64,000 nucleotides of DNA from Rhodanobacter sp. Soil772 (GTDB taxonomy: Bacteria; Pseudomonadota; Gammaproteobacteria; Xanthomonadales; Rhodanobacteraceae): the NCBI RefSeq assembly GCF_001428385.1, contig NZ_LMSK01000001.1:249355-313354 (forward strand), in the 5' to 3' direction. Below are positions 44,523 through 55,440 of this stretch, one piece after another (position 1 is the first letter of the stretch; every line of letters begins with the position of its first letter). The notes beneath the pieces are model-generated. The model was not told the origin of the DNA. It was given only the letters and a program-made list of their open reading frames with translations, and made no database searches. Made by a program: the position numbers and the translations under genes.

Positions 44523-47522
44523 ATGAGCGTTGTCGATCGTTATGGCCGTGCCAAATTGTGGCGTCAAACGGCGCTGGCGGTAGCTTTGAGTCTGAGCCTT
44601 GGCGGAGTCGCCATGGCGCAATCGAACGCTTCGGGTGTCATTTTCGGCAATGCCGGGGATGTTCCTGGTGCAACAGTCCATCTGCAAAACGTGAACACCG
44701 GGCAGAGCCGTGACATCACGGTGGAAGCCAACGGTCGCTACCGCGCGACATCGCTGCCCGTGGGTACCTACACCGTCACCCTGAAGCGTGATGGCCAGGT
44801 GGTGGGGAGCCGCGAGAACGTGCAGGTTCGCGTGGGTTCGGGTACCGATGTGTCGTTCGACGCAGCCGCCAGTGAAGGCAGCGCGAAGACACTGGAAGGC
44901 ATTACGGTAGTGGGATCGGCGTTGCCGGCCATCGACGTATCGTCGGTCGACTCGCGCACCGTGCTCACGTCCGAACAACTGGCCAAGCTGCCGCTGGCGC
45001 GTGACGTTACCGCTGCCGCGCTGCTGGCCCCGGGTACGGTCCAGGGTGATTCGCGTTATGGCAACGTCGCCTCCTTCGGTGGTGCGTCGGCGTCGGAGAA
45101 CCAGTACTACATCAACGGTTACGCAGTGACCAACGCGTTGACCGGCCTCGGCTTCACCAGCCTGCCATACGACGCCATCGATCAGCAGCAGATCTACACC
45201 GGCGGTTACGGTGCGGAGTACGGGCGCTCCACCGGTGGCGTGATCAACGTGGTCACCAAGAGCGGCGGCAATACCTGGAAGGCGGGTGTCGGCCTGCACG
45301 CCACGCCGGATGCGCTGCGCTCCACACCGAAGAGTGTCTACCGCAAGGATGGACAGCTTTACCAGAATCGCGGAGACAACGAGAACACGGTGATGCAGTA
45401 CACCGGCTATGTCAGCGGCCCGCTGGTCAAGGACAAGTTGTTCCTGTATGCAGCGGCCGACTTCACCCGCACCAGCGGGAAGTCGACCGGTTCCATCCTC
45501 ACGCCGCAATCGACCGATGAGGTGTCCAAGGCCAAGAAATGGCTGGCCAAGATCGACTGGAACATCACTGACAGTCACATCCTGCAGTTCACCGGGTTGT
45601 CGGATCAGACCGATACCGACCGCACGGTGTACAAGTACAGCTATGCGAATCAGTCGCGTGGCGACCTGATCGGTACGGACACGCTGAAGAACGCCGCGTC
45701 GCTGGCTGGTTCCGCGCCAGGCGGCAGTGTCTATGTCGGCAAGTACACCGGCTATCTCACCGACAACCTTACCGTCAACGCGTTGTACGGCACCAGCAAG
45801 ACCACGCATCGGCGCACGCTCGCTTACGCGACCAACCCGAATTGCCCGTGGATCACCGACTCCCGTAGCGGCATCACCAACCCGATCGTCGGCTGCGGTC
45901 TGGTCGGTGGCACGGTGCTTGGTCCGGGGGCCAACGACAAGACTCATGGCTGGCGCCTGGACGTGGAATACCAGTTGGGTTCGCACGATCTGCGTGCCGG
46001 TCTGGACACCCAGACGCTGGAGTCGACCAGCGGCAACCAGTACGAAGGAGGCTACCGCTGGCGCTATCGGAGTGTCCGCGCAGATGGTCTTTTCCCCGGG
46101 CGCCCGGACGCCTCGGTGCCTGCCGGAACCCAGTATTACGTGGAGAACCGCACCTTCATCACCGGCGCCTCCGTCAAGGTGGAACAGGAGGCACAATTCA
46201 TCGAAGACCGCTGGCAAATCAGCGATCGCTGGATGGCCTACCTTGGCCTGCGTAACGAGCAGTTCAAGAACATCAACGGTGCCGGCGACGTCTACGTCAA
46301 ACAGCGTCACCAGTTGGCCCCGCGCTTGGGTGCAACTTGGGACGTGTTTGGCGACTCCACCTTCAAGGTGTACGCGAATGCAGGTCGCTACCATCTGGCG
46401 ATTCCGTCCAATGTGGCGATCCGTGGCGCATCGGCGTCGCTGTATTCCAGCCAGTACTACACCTACAACGGCGTCGGTCCGAACGGCGAGCCGCTCAACC
46501 TGGTGCCTTTTGGCAGCAAGATCTATCTCAACGGCGAGGATGGCACGGACCTCAATCCCCGGACCGTCGCGGCGCAGGACATCAAGGCGTACTACCAGGA
46601 CGAGTACATCCTGGGCTTCGACAAGGCGATCAACAACGATTGGAGCTTCGGTGCCAAGGCGACCATGCGCAAGCTGAAGAGCTCGATCGACGACTTCTGC
46701 GATTCGCGTCCGTTCGAGAAATACGCTGCGCGCAACAACATCGACATCACCAACGCCAGCATCCCCGGTTGCTACCTGTTCAACCCGGGCGTGCCGAACA
46801 CGTTCCTGGTGGACGTGGACGGGCAGGGTAACCTGGTGCCGTTCAAGCTGACCATGGAAGATTTCACCACGCCGGCCGGCGTCGCCTTCCCGCCACTGAA
46901 GCGCAAGTACTACTCGCTGGATCTGTACCTGGAGCATCACTTCGACGAGCGCTGGTTTGCCCGCATGGAGTACACCTTCTCGCGCAGCTACGGCAACTCC
47001 GAAGGCCAGCTGAAGTCGGACATCGGCCAGCTCGATCCGTCGGTGACGCAGGACTGGGATGCACCGGAAATCATGCAGTACGCCAACGGCCCGCTGCCGA
47101 ACGACCGCACCCATCAGCTGAAGACCTATGGCTTCTTCCAGCTCAACAAGGAGTGGTTGCTCGGCGCCAATGTGGCGATTGCCTCGGGCCGTCCGAAGAA
47201 CTGCATCGGCTTCGATCGGGTGGATGCGATCCAGTACGGCGCTTCGTACTTCGAATGCAACTACGAGCCGGCGCCCCGCGGTTCGCGCGGTCGCCTGCCG
47301 TGGACGTTCAAGGCCGATCTGAACGCGCAGTACCGTCCGTTGTGGGCAGGCGCGGGCCAGAACCTGGCGTTCTCGGTGACCGTGTTCAACTTGTTCAACA
47401 GCCAGAAGACGCTGTCGCAGGTCGATGGCGGCGAGGATCCCGCGAACGATTACCAGCGTCCGCTGGCGTTCCAGACCCCGCGCTACGTGCAGTTCGGCGT
47501 CACCTACGACTTCTCGCTGTAA
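44523..47522 (+). CDS. Oar-like TonB-dependent outer membrane receptor
   Basis: A 999-residue outer membrane protein. After a signal peptide (LAVALSLSLGGVAMAQ) it has a carboxypeptidase regulatory-like beta-domain (GATVHLQNVNTGQSRDITVE, GRYRATSLPVGTYTVTLK). The plug has TLEGITVVGSALPAIDVSS (a TonB-box-like stretch) and YGAEYGRSTGGVINVVTKSG. A long beta-barrel ends in FGVTYDFSL with the C-terminal Phe expected for outer membrane assembly. Oar-like receptors in Xanthomonadales are linked to peptide or carbohydrate uptake; the substrate is unknown. GGGGAG precedes the ATG at 44523. A strong terminator follows. Confidence 0.92.
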   Translation: MSVVDRYGRAKLWRQTALAVALSLSLGGVAMAQSNASGVIFGNAGDVPGATVHLQNVNTGQSRDITVEANGRYRATSLPVGTYTVTLKRDGQVVGSRENVQVRVGSGTDVSFDAAASEGSAKTLEGITVVGSALPAIDVSSVDSRTVLTSEQLAKLPLARDVTAAALLAPGTVQGDSRYGNVASFGGASASENQYYINGYAVTNALTGLGFTSLPYDAIDQQQIYTGGYGAEYGRSTGGVINVVTKSGGNTWKAGVGLHATPDALRSTPKSVYRKDGQLYQNRGDNENTVMQYTGYVSGPLVKDKLFLYAAADFTRTSGKSTGSILTPQSTDEVSKAKKWLAKIDWNITDSHILQFTGLSDQTDTDRTVYKYSYANQSRGDLIGTDTLKNAASLAGSAPGGSVYVGKYTGYLTDNLTVNALYGTSKTTHRRTLAYATNPNCPWITDSRSGITNPIVGCGLVGGTVLGPGANDKTHGWRLDVEYQLGSHDLRAGLDTQTLESTSGNQYEGGYRWRYRSVRADGLFPGRPDASVPAGTQYYVENRTFITGASVKVEQEAQFIEDRWQISDRWMAYLGLRNEQFKNINGAGDVYVKQRHQLAPRLGATWDVFGDSTFKVYANAGRYHLAIPSNVAIRGASASLYSSQYYTYNGVGPNGEPLNLVPFGSKIYLNGEDGTDLNPRTVAAQDIKAYYQDEYILGFDKAINNDWSFGAKATMRKLKSSIDDFCDSRPFEKYAARNNIDITNASIPGCYLFNPGVPNTFLVDVDGQGNLVPFKLTMEDFTTPAGVAFPPLKRKYYSLDLYLEHHFDERWFARMEYTFSRSYGNSEGQLKSDIGQLDPSVTQDWDAPEIMQYANGPLPNDRTHQLKTYGFFQLNKEWLLGANVAIASGRPKNCIGFDRVDAIQYGASYFECNYEPAPRGSRGRLPWTFKADLNAQYRPLWAGAGQNLAFSVTVFNLFNSQKTLSQVDGGEDPANDYQRPLAFQTPRYVQFGVTYDFSL

Positions 47523-47559
47523 CTCGAGAAGCGTCGGGGCAACCTGACGCAGTCGTTTC

Positions 47560-47593
47560 GAAAGCCGCCGGGTAACCGGCGGCTTTCCTTTTT
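47560..47593 (+). terminator. Rho-independent terminator after the TonB receptor gene
   Basis: GAAAGCCGCCGG (47560-47571) pairs perfectly with CCGGCGGCTTTC (47576-47587), a 12-bp stem with a GTAA loop. C and a run of five T follow (47589-47593). It is 38 nt after the stop and ends a single-gene unit. Confidence 0.92.
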
Positions 47594-47631
47594 CCGGATG
47601 CCGTGAATACGGCAGGATGGCTCCGATCCGG

Positions 47632-49272
47632 TTAGCGGTAGCGCGCTTCCTGCAGATCGATCTCGCGCACCAGCCGGCGCGAAACCTCGTCGGAGACGTG
47701 GTGGTGGCGCGCCAGTTCGAAGATCGCCTCGCGCTGGCCCTGCAGCGCGGCCAGACGTAGTTCGCGTTCGGCCACGTCGGCCTTGCGCAGGTGTCGTGCC
47801 TCCTCTTCGCTGGAGTCGTCTTCGTCCAGCCAGTGCTGGTACAGCGCGATCACCCGGGTGGCCGCGCTGGTGTAGGTATCGACATCGCTGGCCGGGGCCT
47901 TTTCCAGCAGTTCGTGCTGGGTCCTCTCGACGGCGGCGATCGCCGCGATGGCGGCCGTGCGGCGGGCCAGGTTTTCTTCCTGGTGGACCGCCGGTTCCGG
48001 CGGCAATTCCAGGCCTTTCAGCAACGGCGGCAGGCCGATGCTGGCGGCCAGCAGCGACAGCAGAATCACCGCCGTAGCGAGGAAGATCGCCAGCTCGCGC
48101 GCGGGGAAGGGCGTGCCGTCCGGCAGCAGCAGCGGCAGCGTCATCACGCCGGCCAGGGTGATCGCGCCGCGCACGCCGGCCAGCGAGGTGGCCAGCAGCA
48201 GTCGCCAGTGCAGCTTGCTCACCGGATCGCCGCGTTGGTGCGCCTTCAGCACGTTCAGGCGCAGCGAGATCCAGACCCAGGCAAGGCGCAGCAGCGCCAG
48301 GCCGATGTTGATCGCCAGCGCGTACACCAGCAGCCACCATGGGTTGCGATGGCCGCTCTGTGCCACCGATGCCATCGCGTCTTGCAGGCTGGCGGGCAGC
48401 TGTTCGCCCAGCAGCACGAACATCATGCCGTTCAAGGCGAACTGCACGGTGTTCCACACCGCCGTACGCTGCACCCGCGTGGTCGCCAGCAGGCGGCCGC
48501 TGAGTTCGACGTAGCTCATGGTGATGCCCGCCGCGACCGCGGCGAGGATGCCGGAGGCATGCACCTGCTCGGCCAGCAGGTACGCGCCGAACGGGATCAG
48601 CAGGCTGATCAGGATCGGCGAGCCGGCCTCCTGGCCGAAATGCCGCGACAACCAGCGCTGCGCGTAGCTCACCGCCACGGTGAACAGCACGCCGACGCCG
48701 AGCCCGGCCAGCGCCACCCACAGAAAGGTCAACGATGCCGACAGCAGCGAGAAGCCGCCGGTCACCGCCGCCGCCACCGCGAAGCGGAAGCAGACCAGGC
48801 CCGTCGCGTCGTTGAGCAGCGACTCGCCTTCGAGGATGTGCATCAGCCGTTTCGGGATCGGCACGCGCGCGGTGATCGACGACACCGCTACCGGGTCGGT
48901 CGGCGACACGATCGCGGCCAGCGCGAACGCCATCGCCAGCGGCATCGCCGGGATCATCCAGTGGATCAGGAAGCCCGCGCCGACCACGGTGAACACCACC
49001 AGCCCCAGTGCGAGCGCCAGGATCGCGCCCCTGTCGCGCATCAGCCCGTCCTTGGGGATGCACCAGCCGTCGAGGAACAGCAGCGGCGGCAGGAACAACA
49101 GGAAGAAGATGTCCGGGTCGAGCGCCACGCCCTGCTTGAACACGCCGGCGATCACCGCACCCAACCCGATCTGCACCAGCGGCAGCGGCAGCGAGAACGG
49201 CAGCATGCGCACCAGGTAGCCGCTGCCGACCACGGCCAGCAGCATGGCCAACGCTACTTCGATCGAATTCAT
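47632..49272 (-). CDS. Na+/H+ antiporter, CPA1 family
   Basis: A 546-residue membrane protein with 12 or more helices and a C-terminal cytoplasmic tail of about 140 residues. The ND motif for cation binding is in [18 protein letters not shown], and [15 protein letters not shown] is a conserved CPA1 helix. [19 protein letters not shown] and [19 protein letters not shown] are typical. It exchanges H+ for Na+ or K+ and helps set pH and salt balance. The acidic/Arg-rich tail ([20 protein letters not shown]) may regulate it. Confidence 0.92.
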   Translation of the reverse strand: MNSIEVALAMLLAVVGSGYLVRMLPFSLPLPLVQIGLGAVIAGVFKQGVALDPDIFFLLFLPPLLFLDGWCIPKDGLMRDRGAILALALGLVVFTVVGAGFLIHWMIPAMPLAMAFALAAIVSPTDPVAVSSITARVPIPKRLMHILEGESLLNDATGLVCFRFAVAAAVTGGFSLLSASLTFLWVALAGLGVGVLFTVAVSYAQRWLSRHFGQEAGSPILISLLIPFGAYLLAEQVHASGILAAVAAGITMSYVELSGRLLATTRVQRTAVWNTVQFALNGMMFVLLGEQLPASLQDAMASVAQSGHRNPWWLLVYALAINIGLALLRLAWVWISLRLNVLKAHQRGDPVSKLHWRLLLATSLAGVRGAITLAGVMTLPLLLPDGTPFPARELAIFLATAVILLSLLAASIGLPPLLKGLELPPEPAVHQEENLARRTAAIAAIAAVERTQHELLEKAPASDVDTYTSAATRVIALYQHWLDEDDSSEEEARHLRKADVAERELRLAALQGQREAIFELARHHHVSDEVSRRLVREIDLQEARYR

Positions 49273-49427
49273 GCGCGTTCCGGCGGCGAGCTTTTGACCT
49301 TAGCAAGACAACGGTCGCGTCGTCGAGGAAAGATCGCGGCAAGAATGATGGCGTCGGGCTGGCTGCGCCGGCGCGGATGGGCATACCATCGGCGCTTCCC
49401 GCCGCCGCCCCGTCCCGAGGAAATCGC

Positions 49428-50350
49428 GTGCAGCCGATCATCGCCGTCAGTCAGCTCAGCAAAACCTATGCCTCCGGATTCCAGGCGCTGAAGAAGATCG
49501 ATCTGGAGATCCGCCGAGGCGAGATCTTCGCCCTGCTGGGCCCCAACGGCGCCGGCAAGACCACCCTGATCAGCATCGTCTGCGGCATCGTCAATCCCAG
49601 CGGGGGCACGGTGCTGGCCGACGGCCACGACGTGGTGCGCGACTACCGCGCGGCCCGCGCGAAGATCGGCCTGGTGCCGCAGGAACTGACCACCGACGCA
49701 TTCGAGACGGTGTGGAACACGGTCAGTTTCAGCCGCGGCCTGTTCGGCAAGCCGGCGAACCCGGTGCATATCGAGAAGGTGCTGAAGGACCTCTCGCTGT
49801 GGGACAAGAAGGACAGCCGGCTGATGACCTTGTCCGGCGGCATGAAACGGCGCGTGATGATCGCCAAGGCGCTGTCGCACGAGCCGCAGATCCTGTTCCT
49901 GGACGAGCCCACCGCCGGCGTCGACGTGGAACTGCGCCGCGACATGTGGGCGATGGTGCGTGCGCTGCGCGCCACCGGCGTCACCATCATCCTGACCACC
50001 CATTACATCGAGGAAGCCGAGGAAATGGCCGACCGCATCGGGGTGATTCACAAGGGGGAACTGATCCTGGTCGAGGACAAGGCCGAGCTGATGAACAAGC
50101 TCGGCCGCAAGCAGCTGACCCTGCACCTGCAGAACCCGCTGGCGAGCATTCCCGCCGCGCTGGCCGATGATCCGCTGGAGCTGTCGGCCGACGGCAACGA
50201 ACTGGTCTATACCTTCGACGCGCAGGGCGAGCGCACCGGCATCGACGTGCTGCTGCGCCGGCTCGGCGAGGCGGGCATCGACTTCAAGGACCTCAAGACC
50301 AGCCAGAGTTCGCTGGAAGACATCTTCGTCAGCCTGGTGAGGGAACGCGC

Positions 50351-50354
<4 letters not shown>
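49428..50354 (+). CDS. ABC-2 type transporter ATP-binding protein (YadG-like)
   Basis: A 308-residue ATPase. The Walker A is GPNGAGKTT, the signature is [15 protein letters not shown], and Walker B is [12 protein letters not shown] with the switch His in [16 protein letters not shown]. The C-terminal third ([16 protein letters not shown] and beyond) is the DUF4162-type tail of exporters. It pairs with the permease that starts within its stop codon (4-nt overlap). The GTG start at 49428 has CGAGGAAA upstream. The closest match by pattern is YadG of YadGH; the substrate is unknown. Confidence 0.92.
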
Positions 50355-51112
<758 letters not shown>

Positions 51113-51126
51113 CAGGCTCCTGGCGG

Positions 51127-51624
51127 TCAGGTCAGCGCGGTATGCGCGTGGAACGGCAGCGGCGTGGCGCCGGTGCGTGCGACCGCGGGTTCGGCCACGC
51201 CGAGCTTGTCCTTGCTGGCGTCGATCACTACCAGGATGCGACCGGCTGCGATCTCGTCCTTGAACTTGCGACTGACCACGTCCGGCACCTCGAAGCCGAC
51301 CATCTCGCCGATGCAGGTGCCGAACGCGGCGCCGGCGATGGTCATCGCCGCGGCGCCGGCCAGCGTCACACCCAACGGCGGCACGGCGACCGCGATGAGT
51401 CCGAGCAGCAGGCCGGTGCCGCCGCCGCAGACGCCGCCACGCACGGCGGCGGGATAGAAATCATTGCGCCCCTGCATCAAATGATCGGGGATCTTTTCCA
51501 GCTCGATGTCCTCGCGGGCGACCAGCGAGATGTCGCCGTCGTCGATGCCGGCCGCGCGTGCCGCGGCCATCGCGGCGCGTGCCGCGACCAGATCGGGTGT
51601 GCTGAATACGCATCGGGTTTTCAT
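51127..51624 (-). CDS. Glycine-zipper membrane-associated protein (DUF1269-like)
   Basis: A 165-residue protein. An N-terminal segment (VAARAAMAAARAAGIDDGDI, then LVAREDIELEKIPDHLM) precedes two glycine-zipper membrane helices (GGVCGGGTGLLLGLIAVAVP and LAGAAAMTIAGAAFGTCIGE). The C-terminal part (EIAAGRILVVIDASKDKLG) is a beta-alpha stretch. The pattern is like DUF1269 general stress proteins. GGGAGACCTC precedes the ATG. Function unknown. Confidence 0.78.
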   Translation of the reverse strand: MKTRCVFSTPDLVAARAAMAAARAAGIDDGDISLVAREDIELEKIPDHLMQGRNDFYPAAVRGGVCGGGTGLLLGLIAVAVPPLGVTLAGAAAMTIAGAAFGTCIGEMVGFEVPDVVSRKFKDEIAAGRILVVIDASKDKLGVAEPAVARTGATPLPFHAHTALT

Positions 51625-51775
51625 GAGGTCTCCCTCCGTGTTCCGGCGTGATATCACTCGCGCGGACGGCGTTCTCGGGAGCTCGTGCGTACCGCGCGGG
51701 CAAGGCGGGCGAGCAGTGTCCATCCTTGTCGCAACCGCGTTGCGGGCGCGTGACGCGGTTGTTATCAAAAACGGC

Positions 51776-52465
51776 TCAATGGGTTCGCATCGGCGTGCCG
51801 TTCGCCATCACGGCGCCACGCCGGTAGCTGAGCAGGCGACCGCGGAACGGCGCGACGTCGGCCGCGTCGAAACGGCTGCGCAGTTCGGTGACGGCGAAAC
51901 CCTGGCCGACCAGTGCGCGGGTGAACGGCGCGCTGTTGCCGCGGCCCGGATCGGTGACCAGCACCTCGGCGTCGGGCAGCGCATGACGCGAGACCATCGC
52001 CGCGAGCAGGTCCGCGTGGCCGCTTTCGTAAAGGATGTCGCTGCCAATGATCAGGTCGAAGCGCCCCAGCGTGACGTCGGGCACTTCCCAGCGCAGGTCG
52101 CGATAGACGATGGTCGCCAGCCGGTTCAGCGTGGCGTTGTGGCTCAGGAACGATTCGGCCAGCGGGTGATGGTCGCTGGCGGTGATGTCGGCACGGCGCT
52201 GTTGCAGTACCAGGCTGGACAGGCCCAGCCCGCAACCGAGTTCCAGGATGCGCTTGCCGACGATGTCGTGGGTAGCCATCGCCTCGGCCAGTACCCGACC
52301 GGCCGGCCATACCTGCCCGAACAGGCTCCACAGCGCCGACGAGATGCCGATGCGGTTGGCCAGCTGGTGCGGGTCGGCAAATTGCTGCAGGTCGCTCAGC
52401 GCCCGGATGCGGTAGTCGTGGCCGCCAAGGCGGACCACGAGTTCGCGAGTGGTATAGCCCGGCAT
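51776..52465 (-). CDS. Class I SAM-dependent methyltransferase (lysine methyltransferase-like, METTL family)
   Basis: A 229-residue protein. The SAM motif I is ILELGCGLGLSSLVLQQR, the acidic motif II comes near DITASDHHPLAESF, and motif IV-like is LGRFDLIIGSDILYESGHAD. The order GSDILYE is typical for the Methyltransf_16 (METTL21-like) group that methylates protein Lys. The substrate is unknown. ACGGGAGG precedes the ATG at 52465. Divergent from the DUF3014 gene at 52688. Confidence 0.88.
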   Translation of the reverse strand: MPGYTTRELVVRLGGHDYRIRALSDLQQFADPHQLANRIGISSALWSLFGQVWPAGRVLAEAMATHDIVGKRILELGCGLGLSSLVLQQRRADITASDHHPLAESFLSHNATLNRLATIVYRDLRWEVPDVTLGRFDLIIGSDILYESGHADLLAAMVSRHALPDAEVLVTDPGRGNSAPFTRALVGQGFAVTELRSRFDAADVAPFRGRLLSYRRGAVMANGTPMRTH

Positions 52466-52687
52466 GGGCACCTCCCGTAAGGTATCGTCCCGACCATCGG
52501 CAAGCGGGATGAAACGTGGGCAGGGAGCGTAGCGGCACTCGCCGCGAGACGCTGGGAGAAACGGAAGCATGGCCAGCTTACCTGCAATGTCGGTAGGGTG
52601 TTGCCAGGCCGACTCGGTCGGGCGGGATGAACGAATCGGGCGTGGGCAAGTCCAACACAGGCATTCGACGGCGGAACGGGAGAGATC

Positions 52688-53533
52688 GTGAGCAGACAGG
52701 CATCGACAGGTAGCTGGATCGGGGCGGTGGTGGTGGTGTTGGCCATCGTGGTGGCGGGCGTGTACCTGGCACGCAAGGCGATGCATGCCGGCGCACCACC
52801 GACCGCCGCGCCGGCTGCCTCCGCATCGGCCGCCACGAGCGCCGCCAGTACGCCGATCCAGCACCCGATCGAACAGGCGCAGGCCGGGCCGGCGACGGCC
52901 TCGACCAGCGCGTTGCCGGCACTGGACGACAGCGACGCCAGCACGATCGCTGCACTCGCTGCGCTGGCCGGCGGCAACGACCTGTCCTCGCTGCTGGTGC
53001 GCCAGCAGGTCGTCGCGCGCATCGTGGCGACCATCGATGCGTTGCCGCGTCATGATGGGTTGGCCACGTTCACGCTGCCGGCGCGCGTGCCGAAGGGCGC
53101 GTTCATCGTCGATGAAGCCAACGGCATCACGGTGGCCGGCGAGCGGAACGTTGCCCGCTATGCGCCGTACATGCAGATCGTCGATGCCGTCGATCCGCAG
53201 GCGCTGGTGGCCTGGTACGTGCACGCCTATCCGCTGTTCCAGCAGGCGTACCGGCAACTGGGCTACCCGAAGGGCTATTTCAACGACCGCCTGATCGTGG
53301 CGATCGACGACCTGCTGGCCGCGCCGGAACCGGCCCAGCCGCCGGCCCTGGTGCGTTCGAAGGCGTTCTACGTCTACGCCGATCCCGCGCTGGAATCGCG
53401 CTCGACCGGGCAGAAGCTGCTGCTGCGCGTGGGGCTTGCCAACGAGGCGAAGATCAAGGCCAAGCTGCGCGCGATCCGCACGCAGTTGACCGGGCAGGAC
53501 CTGCATCCGGCGCCGGCGGGCACGGCCGGGTAG
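52688..53533 (+). CDS. DUF3014 domain membrane-anchored protein
   Basis: A 281-residue protein with an N-terminal membrane helix (WIGAVVVVLAIVVAGVYLA), an Ala/Thr/Pro-rich linker (residues 30-78) and a DUF3014 domain. The domain has LRVGLANEAKIKAKLRAIRT at its end and FYVYADPALESRSTGQKLLL in the middle. DUF3014 proteins are found in many Proteobacteria and have no known role. The GTG start at 52688 has GGGAGA upstream. It faces the periplasm through its single anchor. Confidence 0.88.
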   Translation: MSRQASTGSWIGAVVVVLAIVVAGVYLARKAMHAGAPPTAAPAASASAATSAASTPIQHPIEQAQAGPATASTSALPALDDSDASTIAALAALAGGNDLSSLLVRQQVVARIVATIDALPRHDGLATFTLPARVPKGAFIVDEANGITVAGERNVARYAPYMQIVDAVDPQALVAWYVHAYPLFQQAYRQLGYPKGYFNDRLIVAIDDLLAAPEPAQPPALVRSKAFYVYADPALESRSTGQKLLLRVGLANEAKIKAKLRAIRTQLTGQDLHPAPAGTAG

Positions 53534-53563
53534 ACGCGCGCGCCCAGCTTGCGATTTGCAACG

Positions 53564-54178
53564 ATGGCCATTCGACCCACGCCTTCCGGCCAGCCTCAGC
53601 TCGACCTGCTCGGAGCCGCCGATGCCCGGCCTGCCGAAGTGCACCGGTTGTTCTTCGCGCTGCTGCCGGACGCCGCGACGCGTGCGCGGTTGGCGCAGGC
53701 GGCGCAGGCACTCAAGGCCGGTCATCCGAAGCTGCGTGCGCGCTGGGTGAACCCGATGCGCTATCACGCCACGCTGCATTTTCTCGGCGACCACGCGCTG
53801 CTGCGGCAGGACGTGGTCGATGCGGCGATGGCTGCCGCGGGCGGGTTGCGCATGGCGCTGTTCGAATGGGTGCTGCACGAGGCGGCCAGCTTCCATGGCC
53901 GACAACCGCCGTGCATCCTGCGCAGTTCGAGCGTGCCCGAGCCGCTGCAACAGCTATGGCAGGACTTGCGCCGTGCGCTCGTGCTGGCCGGGCAGGGCCG
54001 CCACGTCGCACGCAGCTTCACGCCGCATGTCACGGTCGCCTACAGCCAGGCTGCGCTGCTGGACGTCACGCCGATCGAACCGGTGGCATGGCGGGTCGAA
54101 CGCCTTGCGGTGGTCCACAGCGTGGTCGGCCAGCAGGACTATCAGGTGCTGGCGGAGTGGTCGCTGCAGAACAGTTGA
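53564..54178 (+). CDS. 2'-5' RNA ligase family protein (second copy)
   Basis: A 204-residue 2H phosphoesterase. The two H-x-T/S-x motifs are HATL (MRYHATLHFLGDHALL) and HVTV (FTPHVTVAYSQ). FFALLPDAATRARLAQAAQA at the N terminus is the LigT/ThpR start. This copy is longer at the N end and diverges strongly from the copy at 33075, so it is not a recent duplicate. No strong ribosome site before the ATG; a TTG five codons earlier is possible. Confidence 0.85.
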   Translation: MAIRPTPSGQPQLDLLGAADARPAEVHRLFFALLPDAATRARLAQAAQALKAGHPKLRARWVNPMRYHATLHFLGDHALLRQDVVDAAMAAAGGLRMALFEWVLHEAASFHGRQPPCILRSSSVPEPLQQLWQDLRRALVLAGQGRHVARSFTPHVTVAYSQAALLDVTPIEPVAWRVERLAVVHSVVGQQDYQVLAEWSLQNS

Positions 54179-54415
54179 ACCGTTCGCAGGCGTGTCAACG
54201 GTGGCGAAGATATCGCCCGAGTGGGTTTCGGTCGCCCGATAGCCACGAAGTTCTGTGTTGTGTCTCACTTGCCGTGGGGTATGCTGGGTTGGCCGTCAGC
54301 CGTTGAAGGGGCCGGTGATGGTGCTGCCTATGAGTCGTTCGCCACACGATAGGCATGCGGGCTAGCACAAGTCGGGATGATGTCTGTGTTGTCATTTGAC
54401 TCGATGGAGTGAACC

Positions 54416-54823
54416 ATGAAGAAGTTCGGTTTTGCGACGTTTTGCATGACTTTGGCGGTGGGTGGTGCCTCGTTGTCCTCACCTGTTTCAGCACAGGATG
54501 CCGCCGCGGGGAACCCTGCCAATTCGCCGCTTTATTTCGCGAATGTCGACAAGAACGGCGACGGGGCCATCAGTCGCTCCGAGGTTCCGAAGGATCTGCC
54601 TGAACTGCGGGCGCATTTCGATCAATATGATGCGAATCACGATCATCGGCTCTCGCAGGGAGAGTACGTGAGCTATCTGGGTACGCTCGGCTCCAAGGCG
54701 TGCCGTGACGACATACACACCCAGGTAAAGTGCCAGATCTCACCCTATGCTGGAGATCCGCGGCGGGATTACGCTGGTGAATCGCCGGCAGTTAATCCTC
54801 CGAAGACGTCCGGGGGACAATGA
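54416..54823 (+). CDS. Exported EF-hand protein
   Basis: A 135-residue protein with a signal peptide (FATFCMTLAVGGASLSSPVS) and two EF-hand loops: DKNGDGAISRSE and DANHDHRLSQGE. Each keeps most calcium-ligand positions. The C-terminal tail has two Cys residues (SKACRDDIHTQVKC) that may form a disulfide, then a Pro/Gly-rich end. It likely binds Ca2+ in the periplasm. GATGGAGTGAACC precedes the ATG. Confidence 0.88.
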   Translation: MKKFGFATFCMTLAVGGASLSSPVSAQDAAAGNPANSPLYFANVDKNGDGAISRSEVPKDLPELRAHFDQYDANHDHRLSQGEYVSYLGTLGSKACRDDIHTQVKCQISPYAGDPRRDYAGESPAVNPPKTSGGQ

Positions 54824-54830
54824 AGGCGTA

Positions 54831-55286
54831 TCAGCGGTAGGGCGTGCCGTCCTTGTGCGAATAGTGATCGACGCCTGGCTCCAGGTGCAGGTCGATGTCT
54901 GAGTAATGGCAGGTGTCGTCGTCGCAGCGGGTGCCGATGTCGAGATAGACGGCTGTTTCTTTGCCGCGGTTGATCATGTGGTGGCCATCGGGCACGTTTT
55001 TCGGAAATGCCGCGCCATCGCCGGCGCGCAGCAATTGCTCGCCGGCTTCGGTGACCAGGGTCAGTTCGCCGGCCAGCACGTAGACGAATTCCTCCTCCTG
55101 GCTGTGCCAGTGGCGCTGGCTCGACCACGCGCCCGGCGGCAGGTACACCAGGTTGACGCCGAAATCGGTCAGGCCACAGGCATGGCCCAGCGCCTGCCGG
55201 ATGCGCCCGCTGACGGGTTCCGCGTAAGGTGCCGGGTAGTCCGAGCCCGAGCGTTTTGGGACCTTGTCGACATCGACTTTCGGCAT
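54831..55286 (-). CDS. Cupin domain protein
   Basis: A 151-residue small beta-barrel protein. Cupin motif 1 is WSSQRHWHSQEEEFVYVLAG with the HxH-x(3-5)-E metal site, and motif 2 is PDGHHMINRGKETAVYLDI. The family often binds sugars or metals; the C-terminal part (CDDDTCHYSDIDLHLEPGVD) has two Cys. Likely a metal-binding isomerase/regulator-like protein. CGAGGAAC precedes the ATG at 55286. Confidence 0.9.
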   Translation of the reverse strand: MPKVDVDKVPKRSGSDYPAPYAEPVSGRIRQALGHACGLTDFGVNLVYLPPGAWSSQRHWHSQEEEFVYVLAGELTLVTEAGEQLLRAGDGAAFPKNVPDGHHMINRGKETAVYLDIGTRCDDDTCHYSDIDLHLEPGVDHYSHKDGTPYR

Positions 55287-55440
55287 GGCTTGTTCCTCGC
55301 AGCGGTGGGTGGGCCGCTTTCGATGAATCATTGTGCATCGGCCAGACCTTGGCTGCGCTGACCCGTCGGCGATCGGTTTTTGAACGCCGACGGGGTTACA
55401 GTGGCGGCATCGTCGCTGATGTCATGCGGAGGTCGGTGAG

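Noticed and set aside
44460-47114. An 884-residue minus-strand frame opposite the TonB receptor
   Set aside because: It is an antisense shadow caused by codon bias; the receptor on the plus strand has every expected domain.
47791-49491. A 566-residue plus-strand frame opposite the Na+/H+ antiporter
   Set aside because: Gln/Arg-rich shadow of membrane helices on the other strand.
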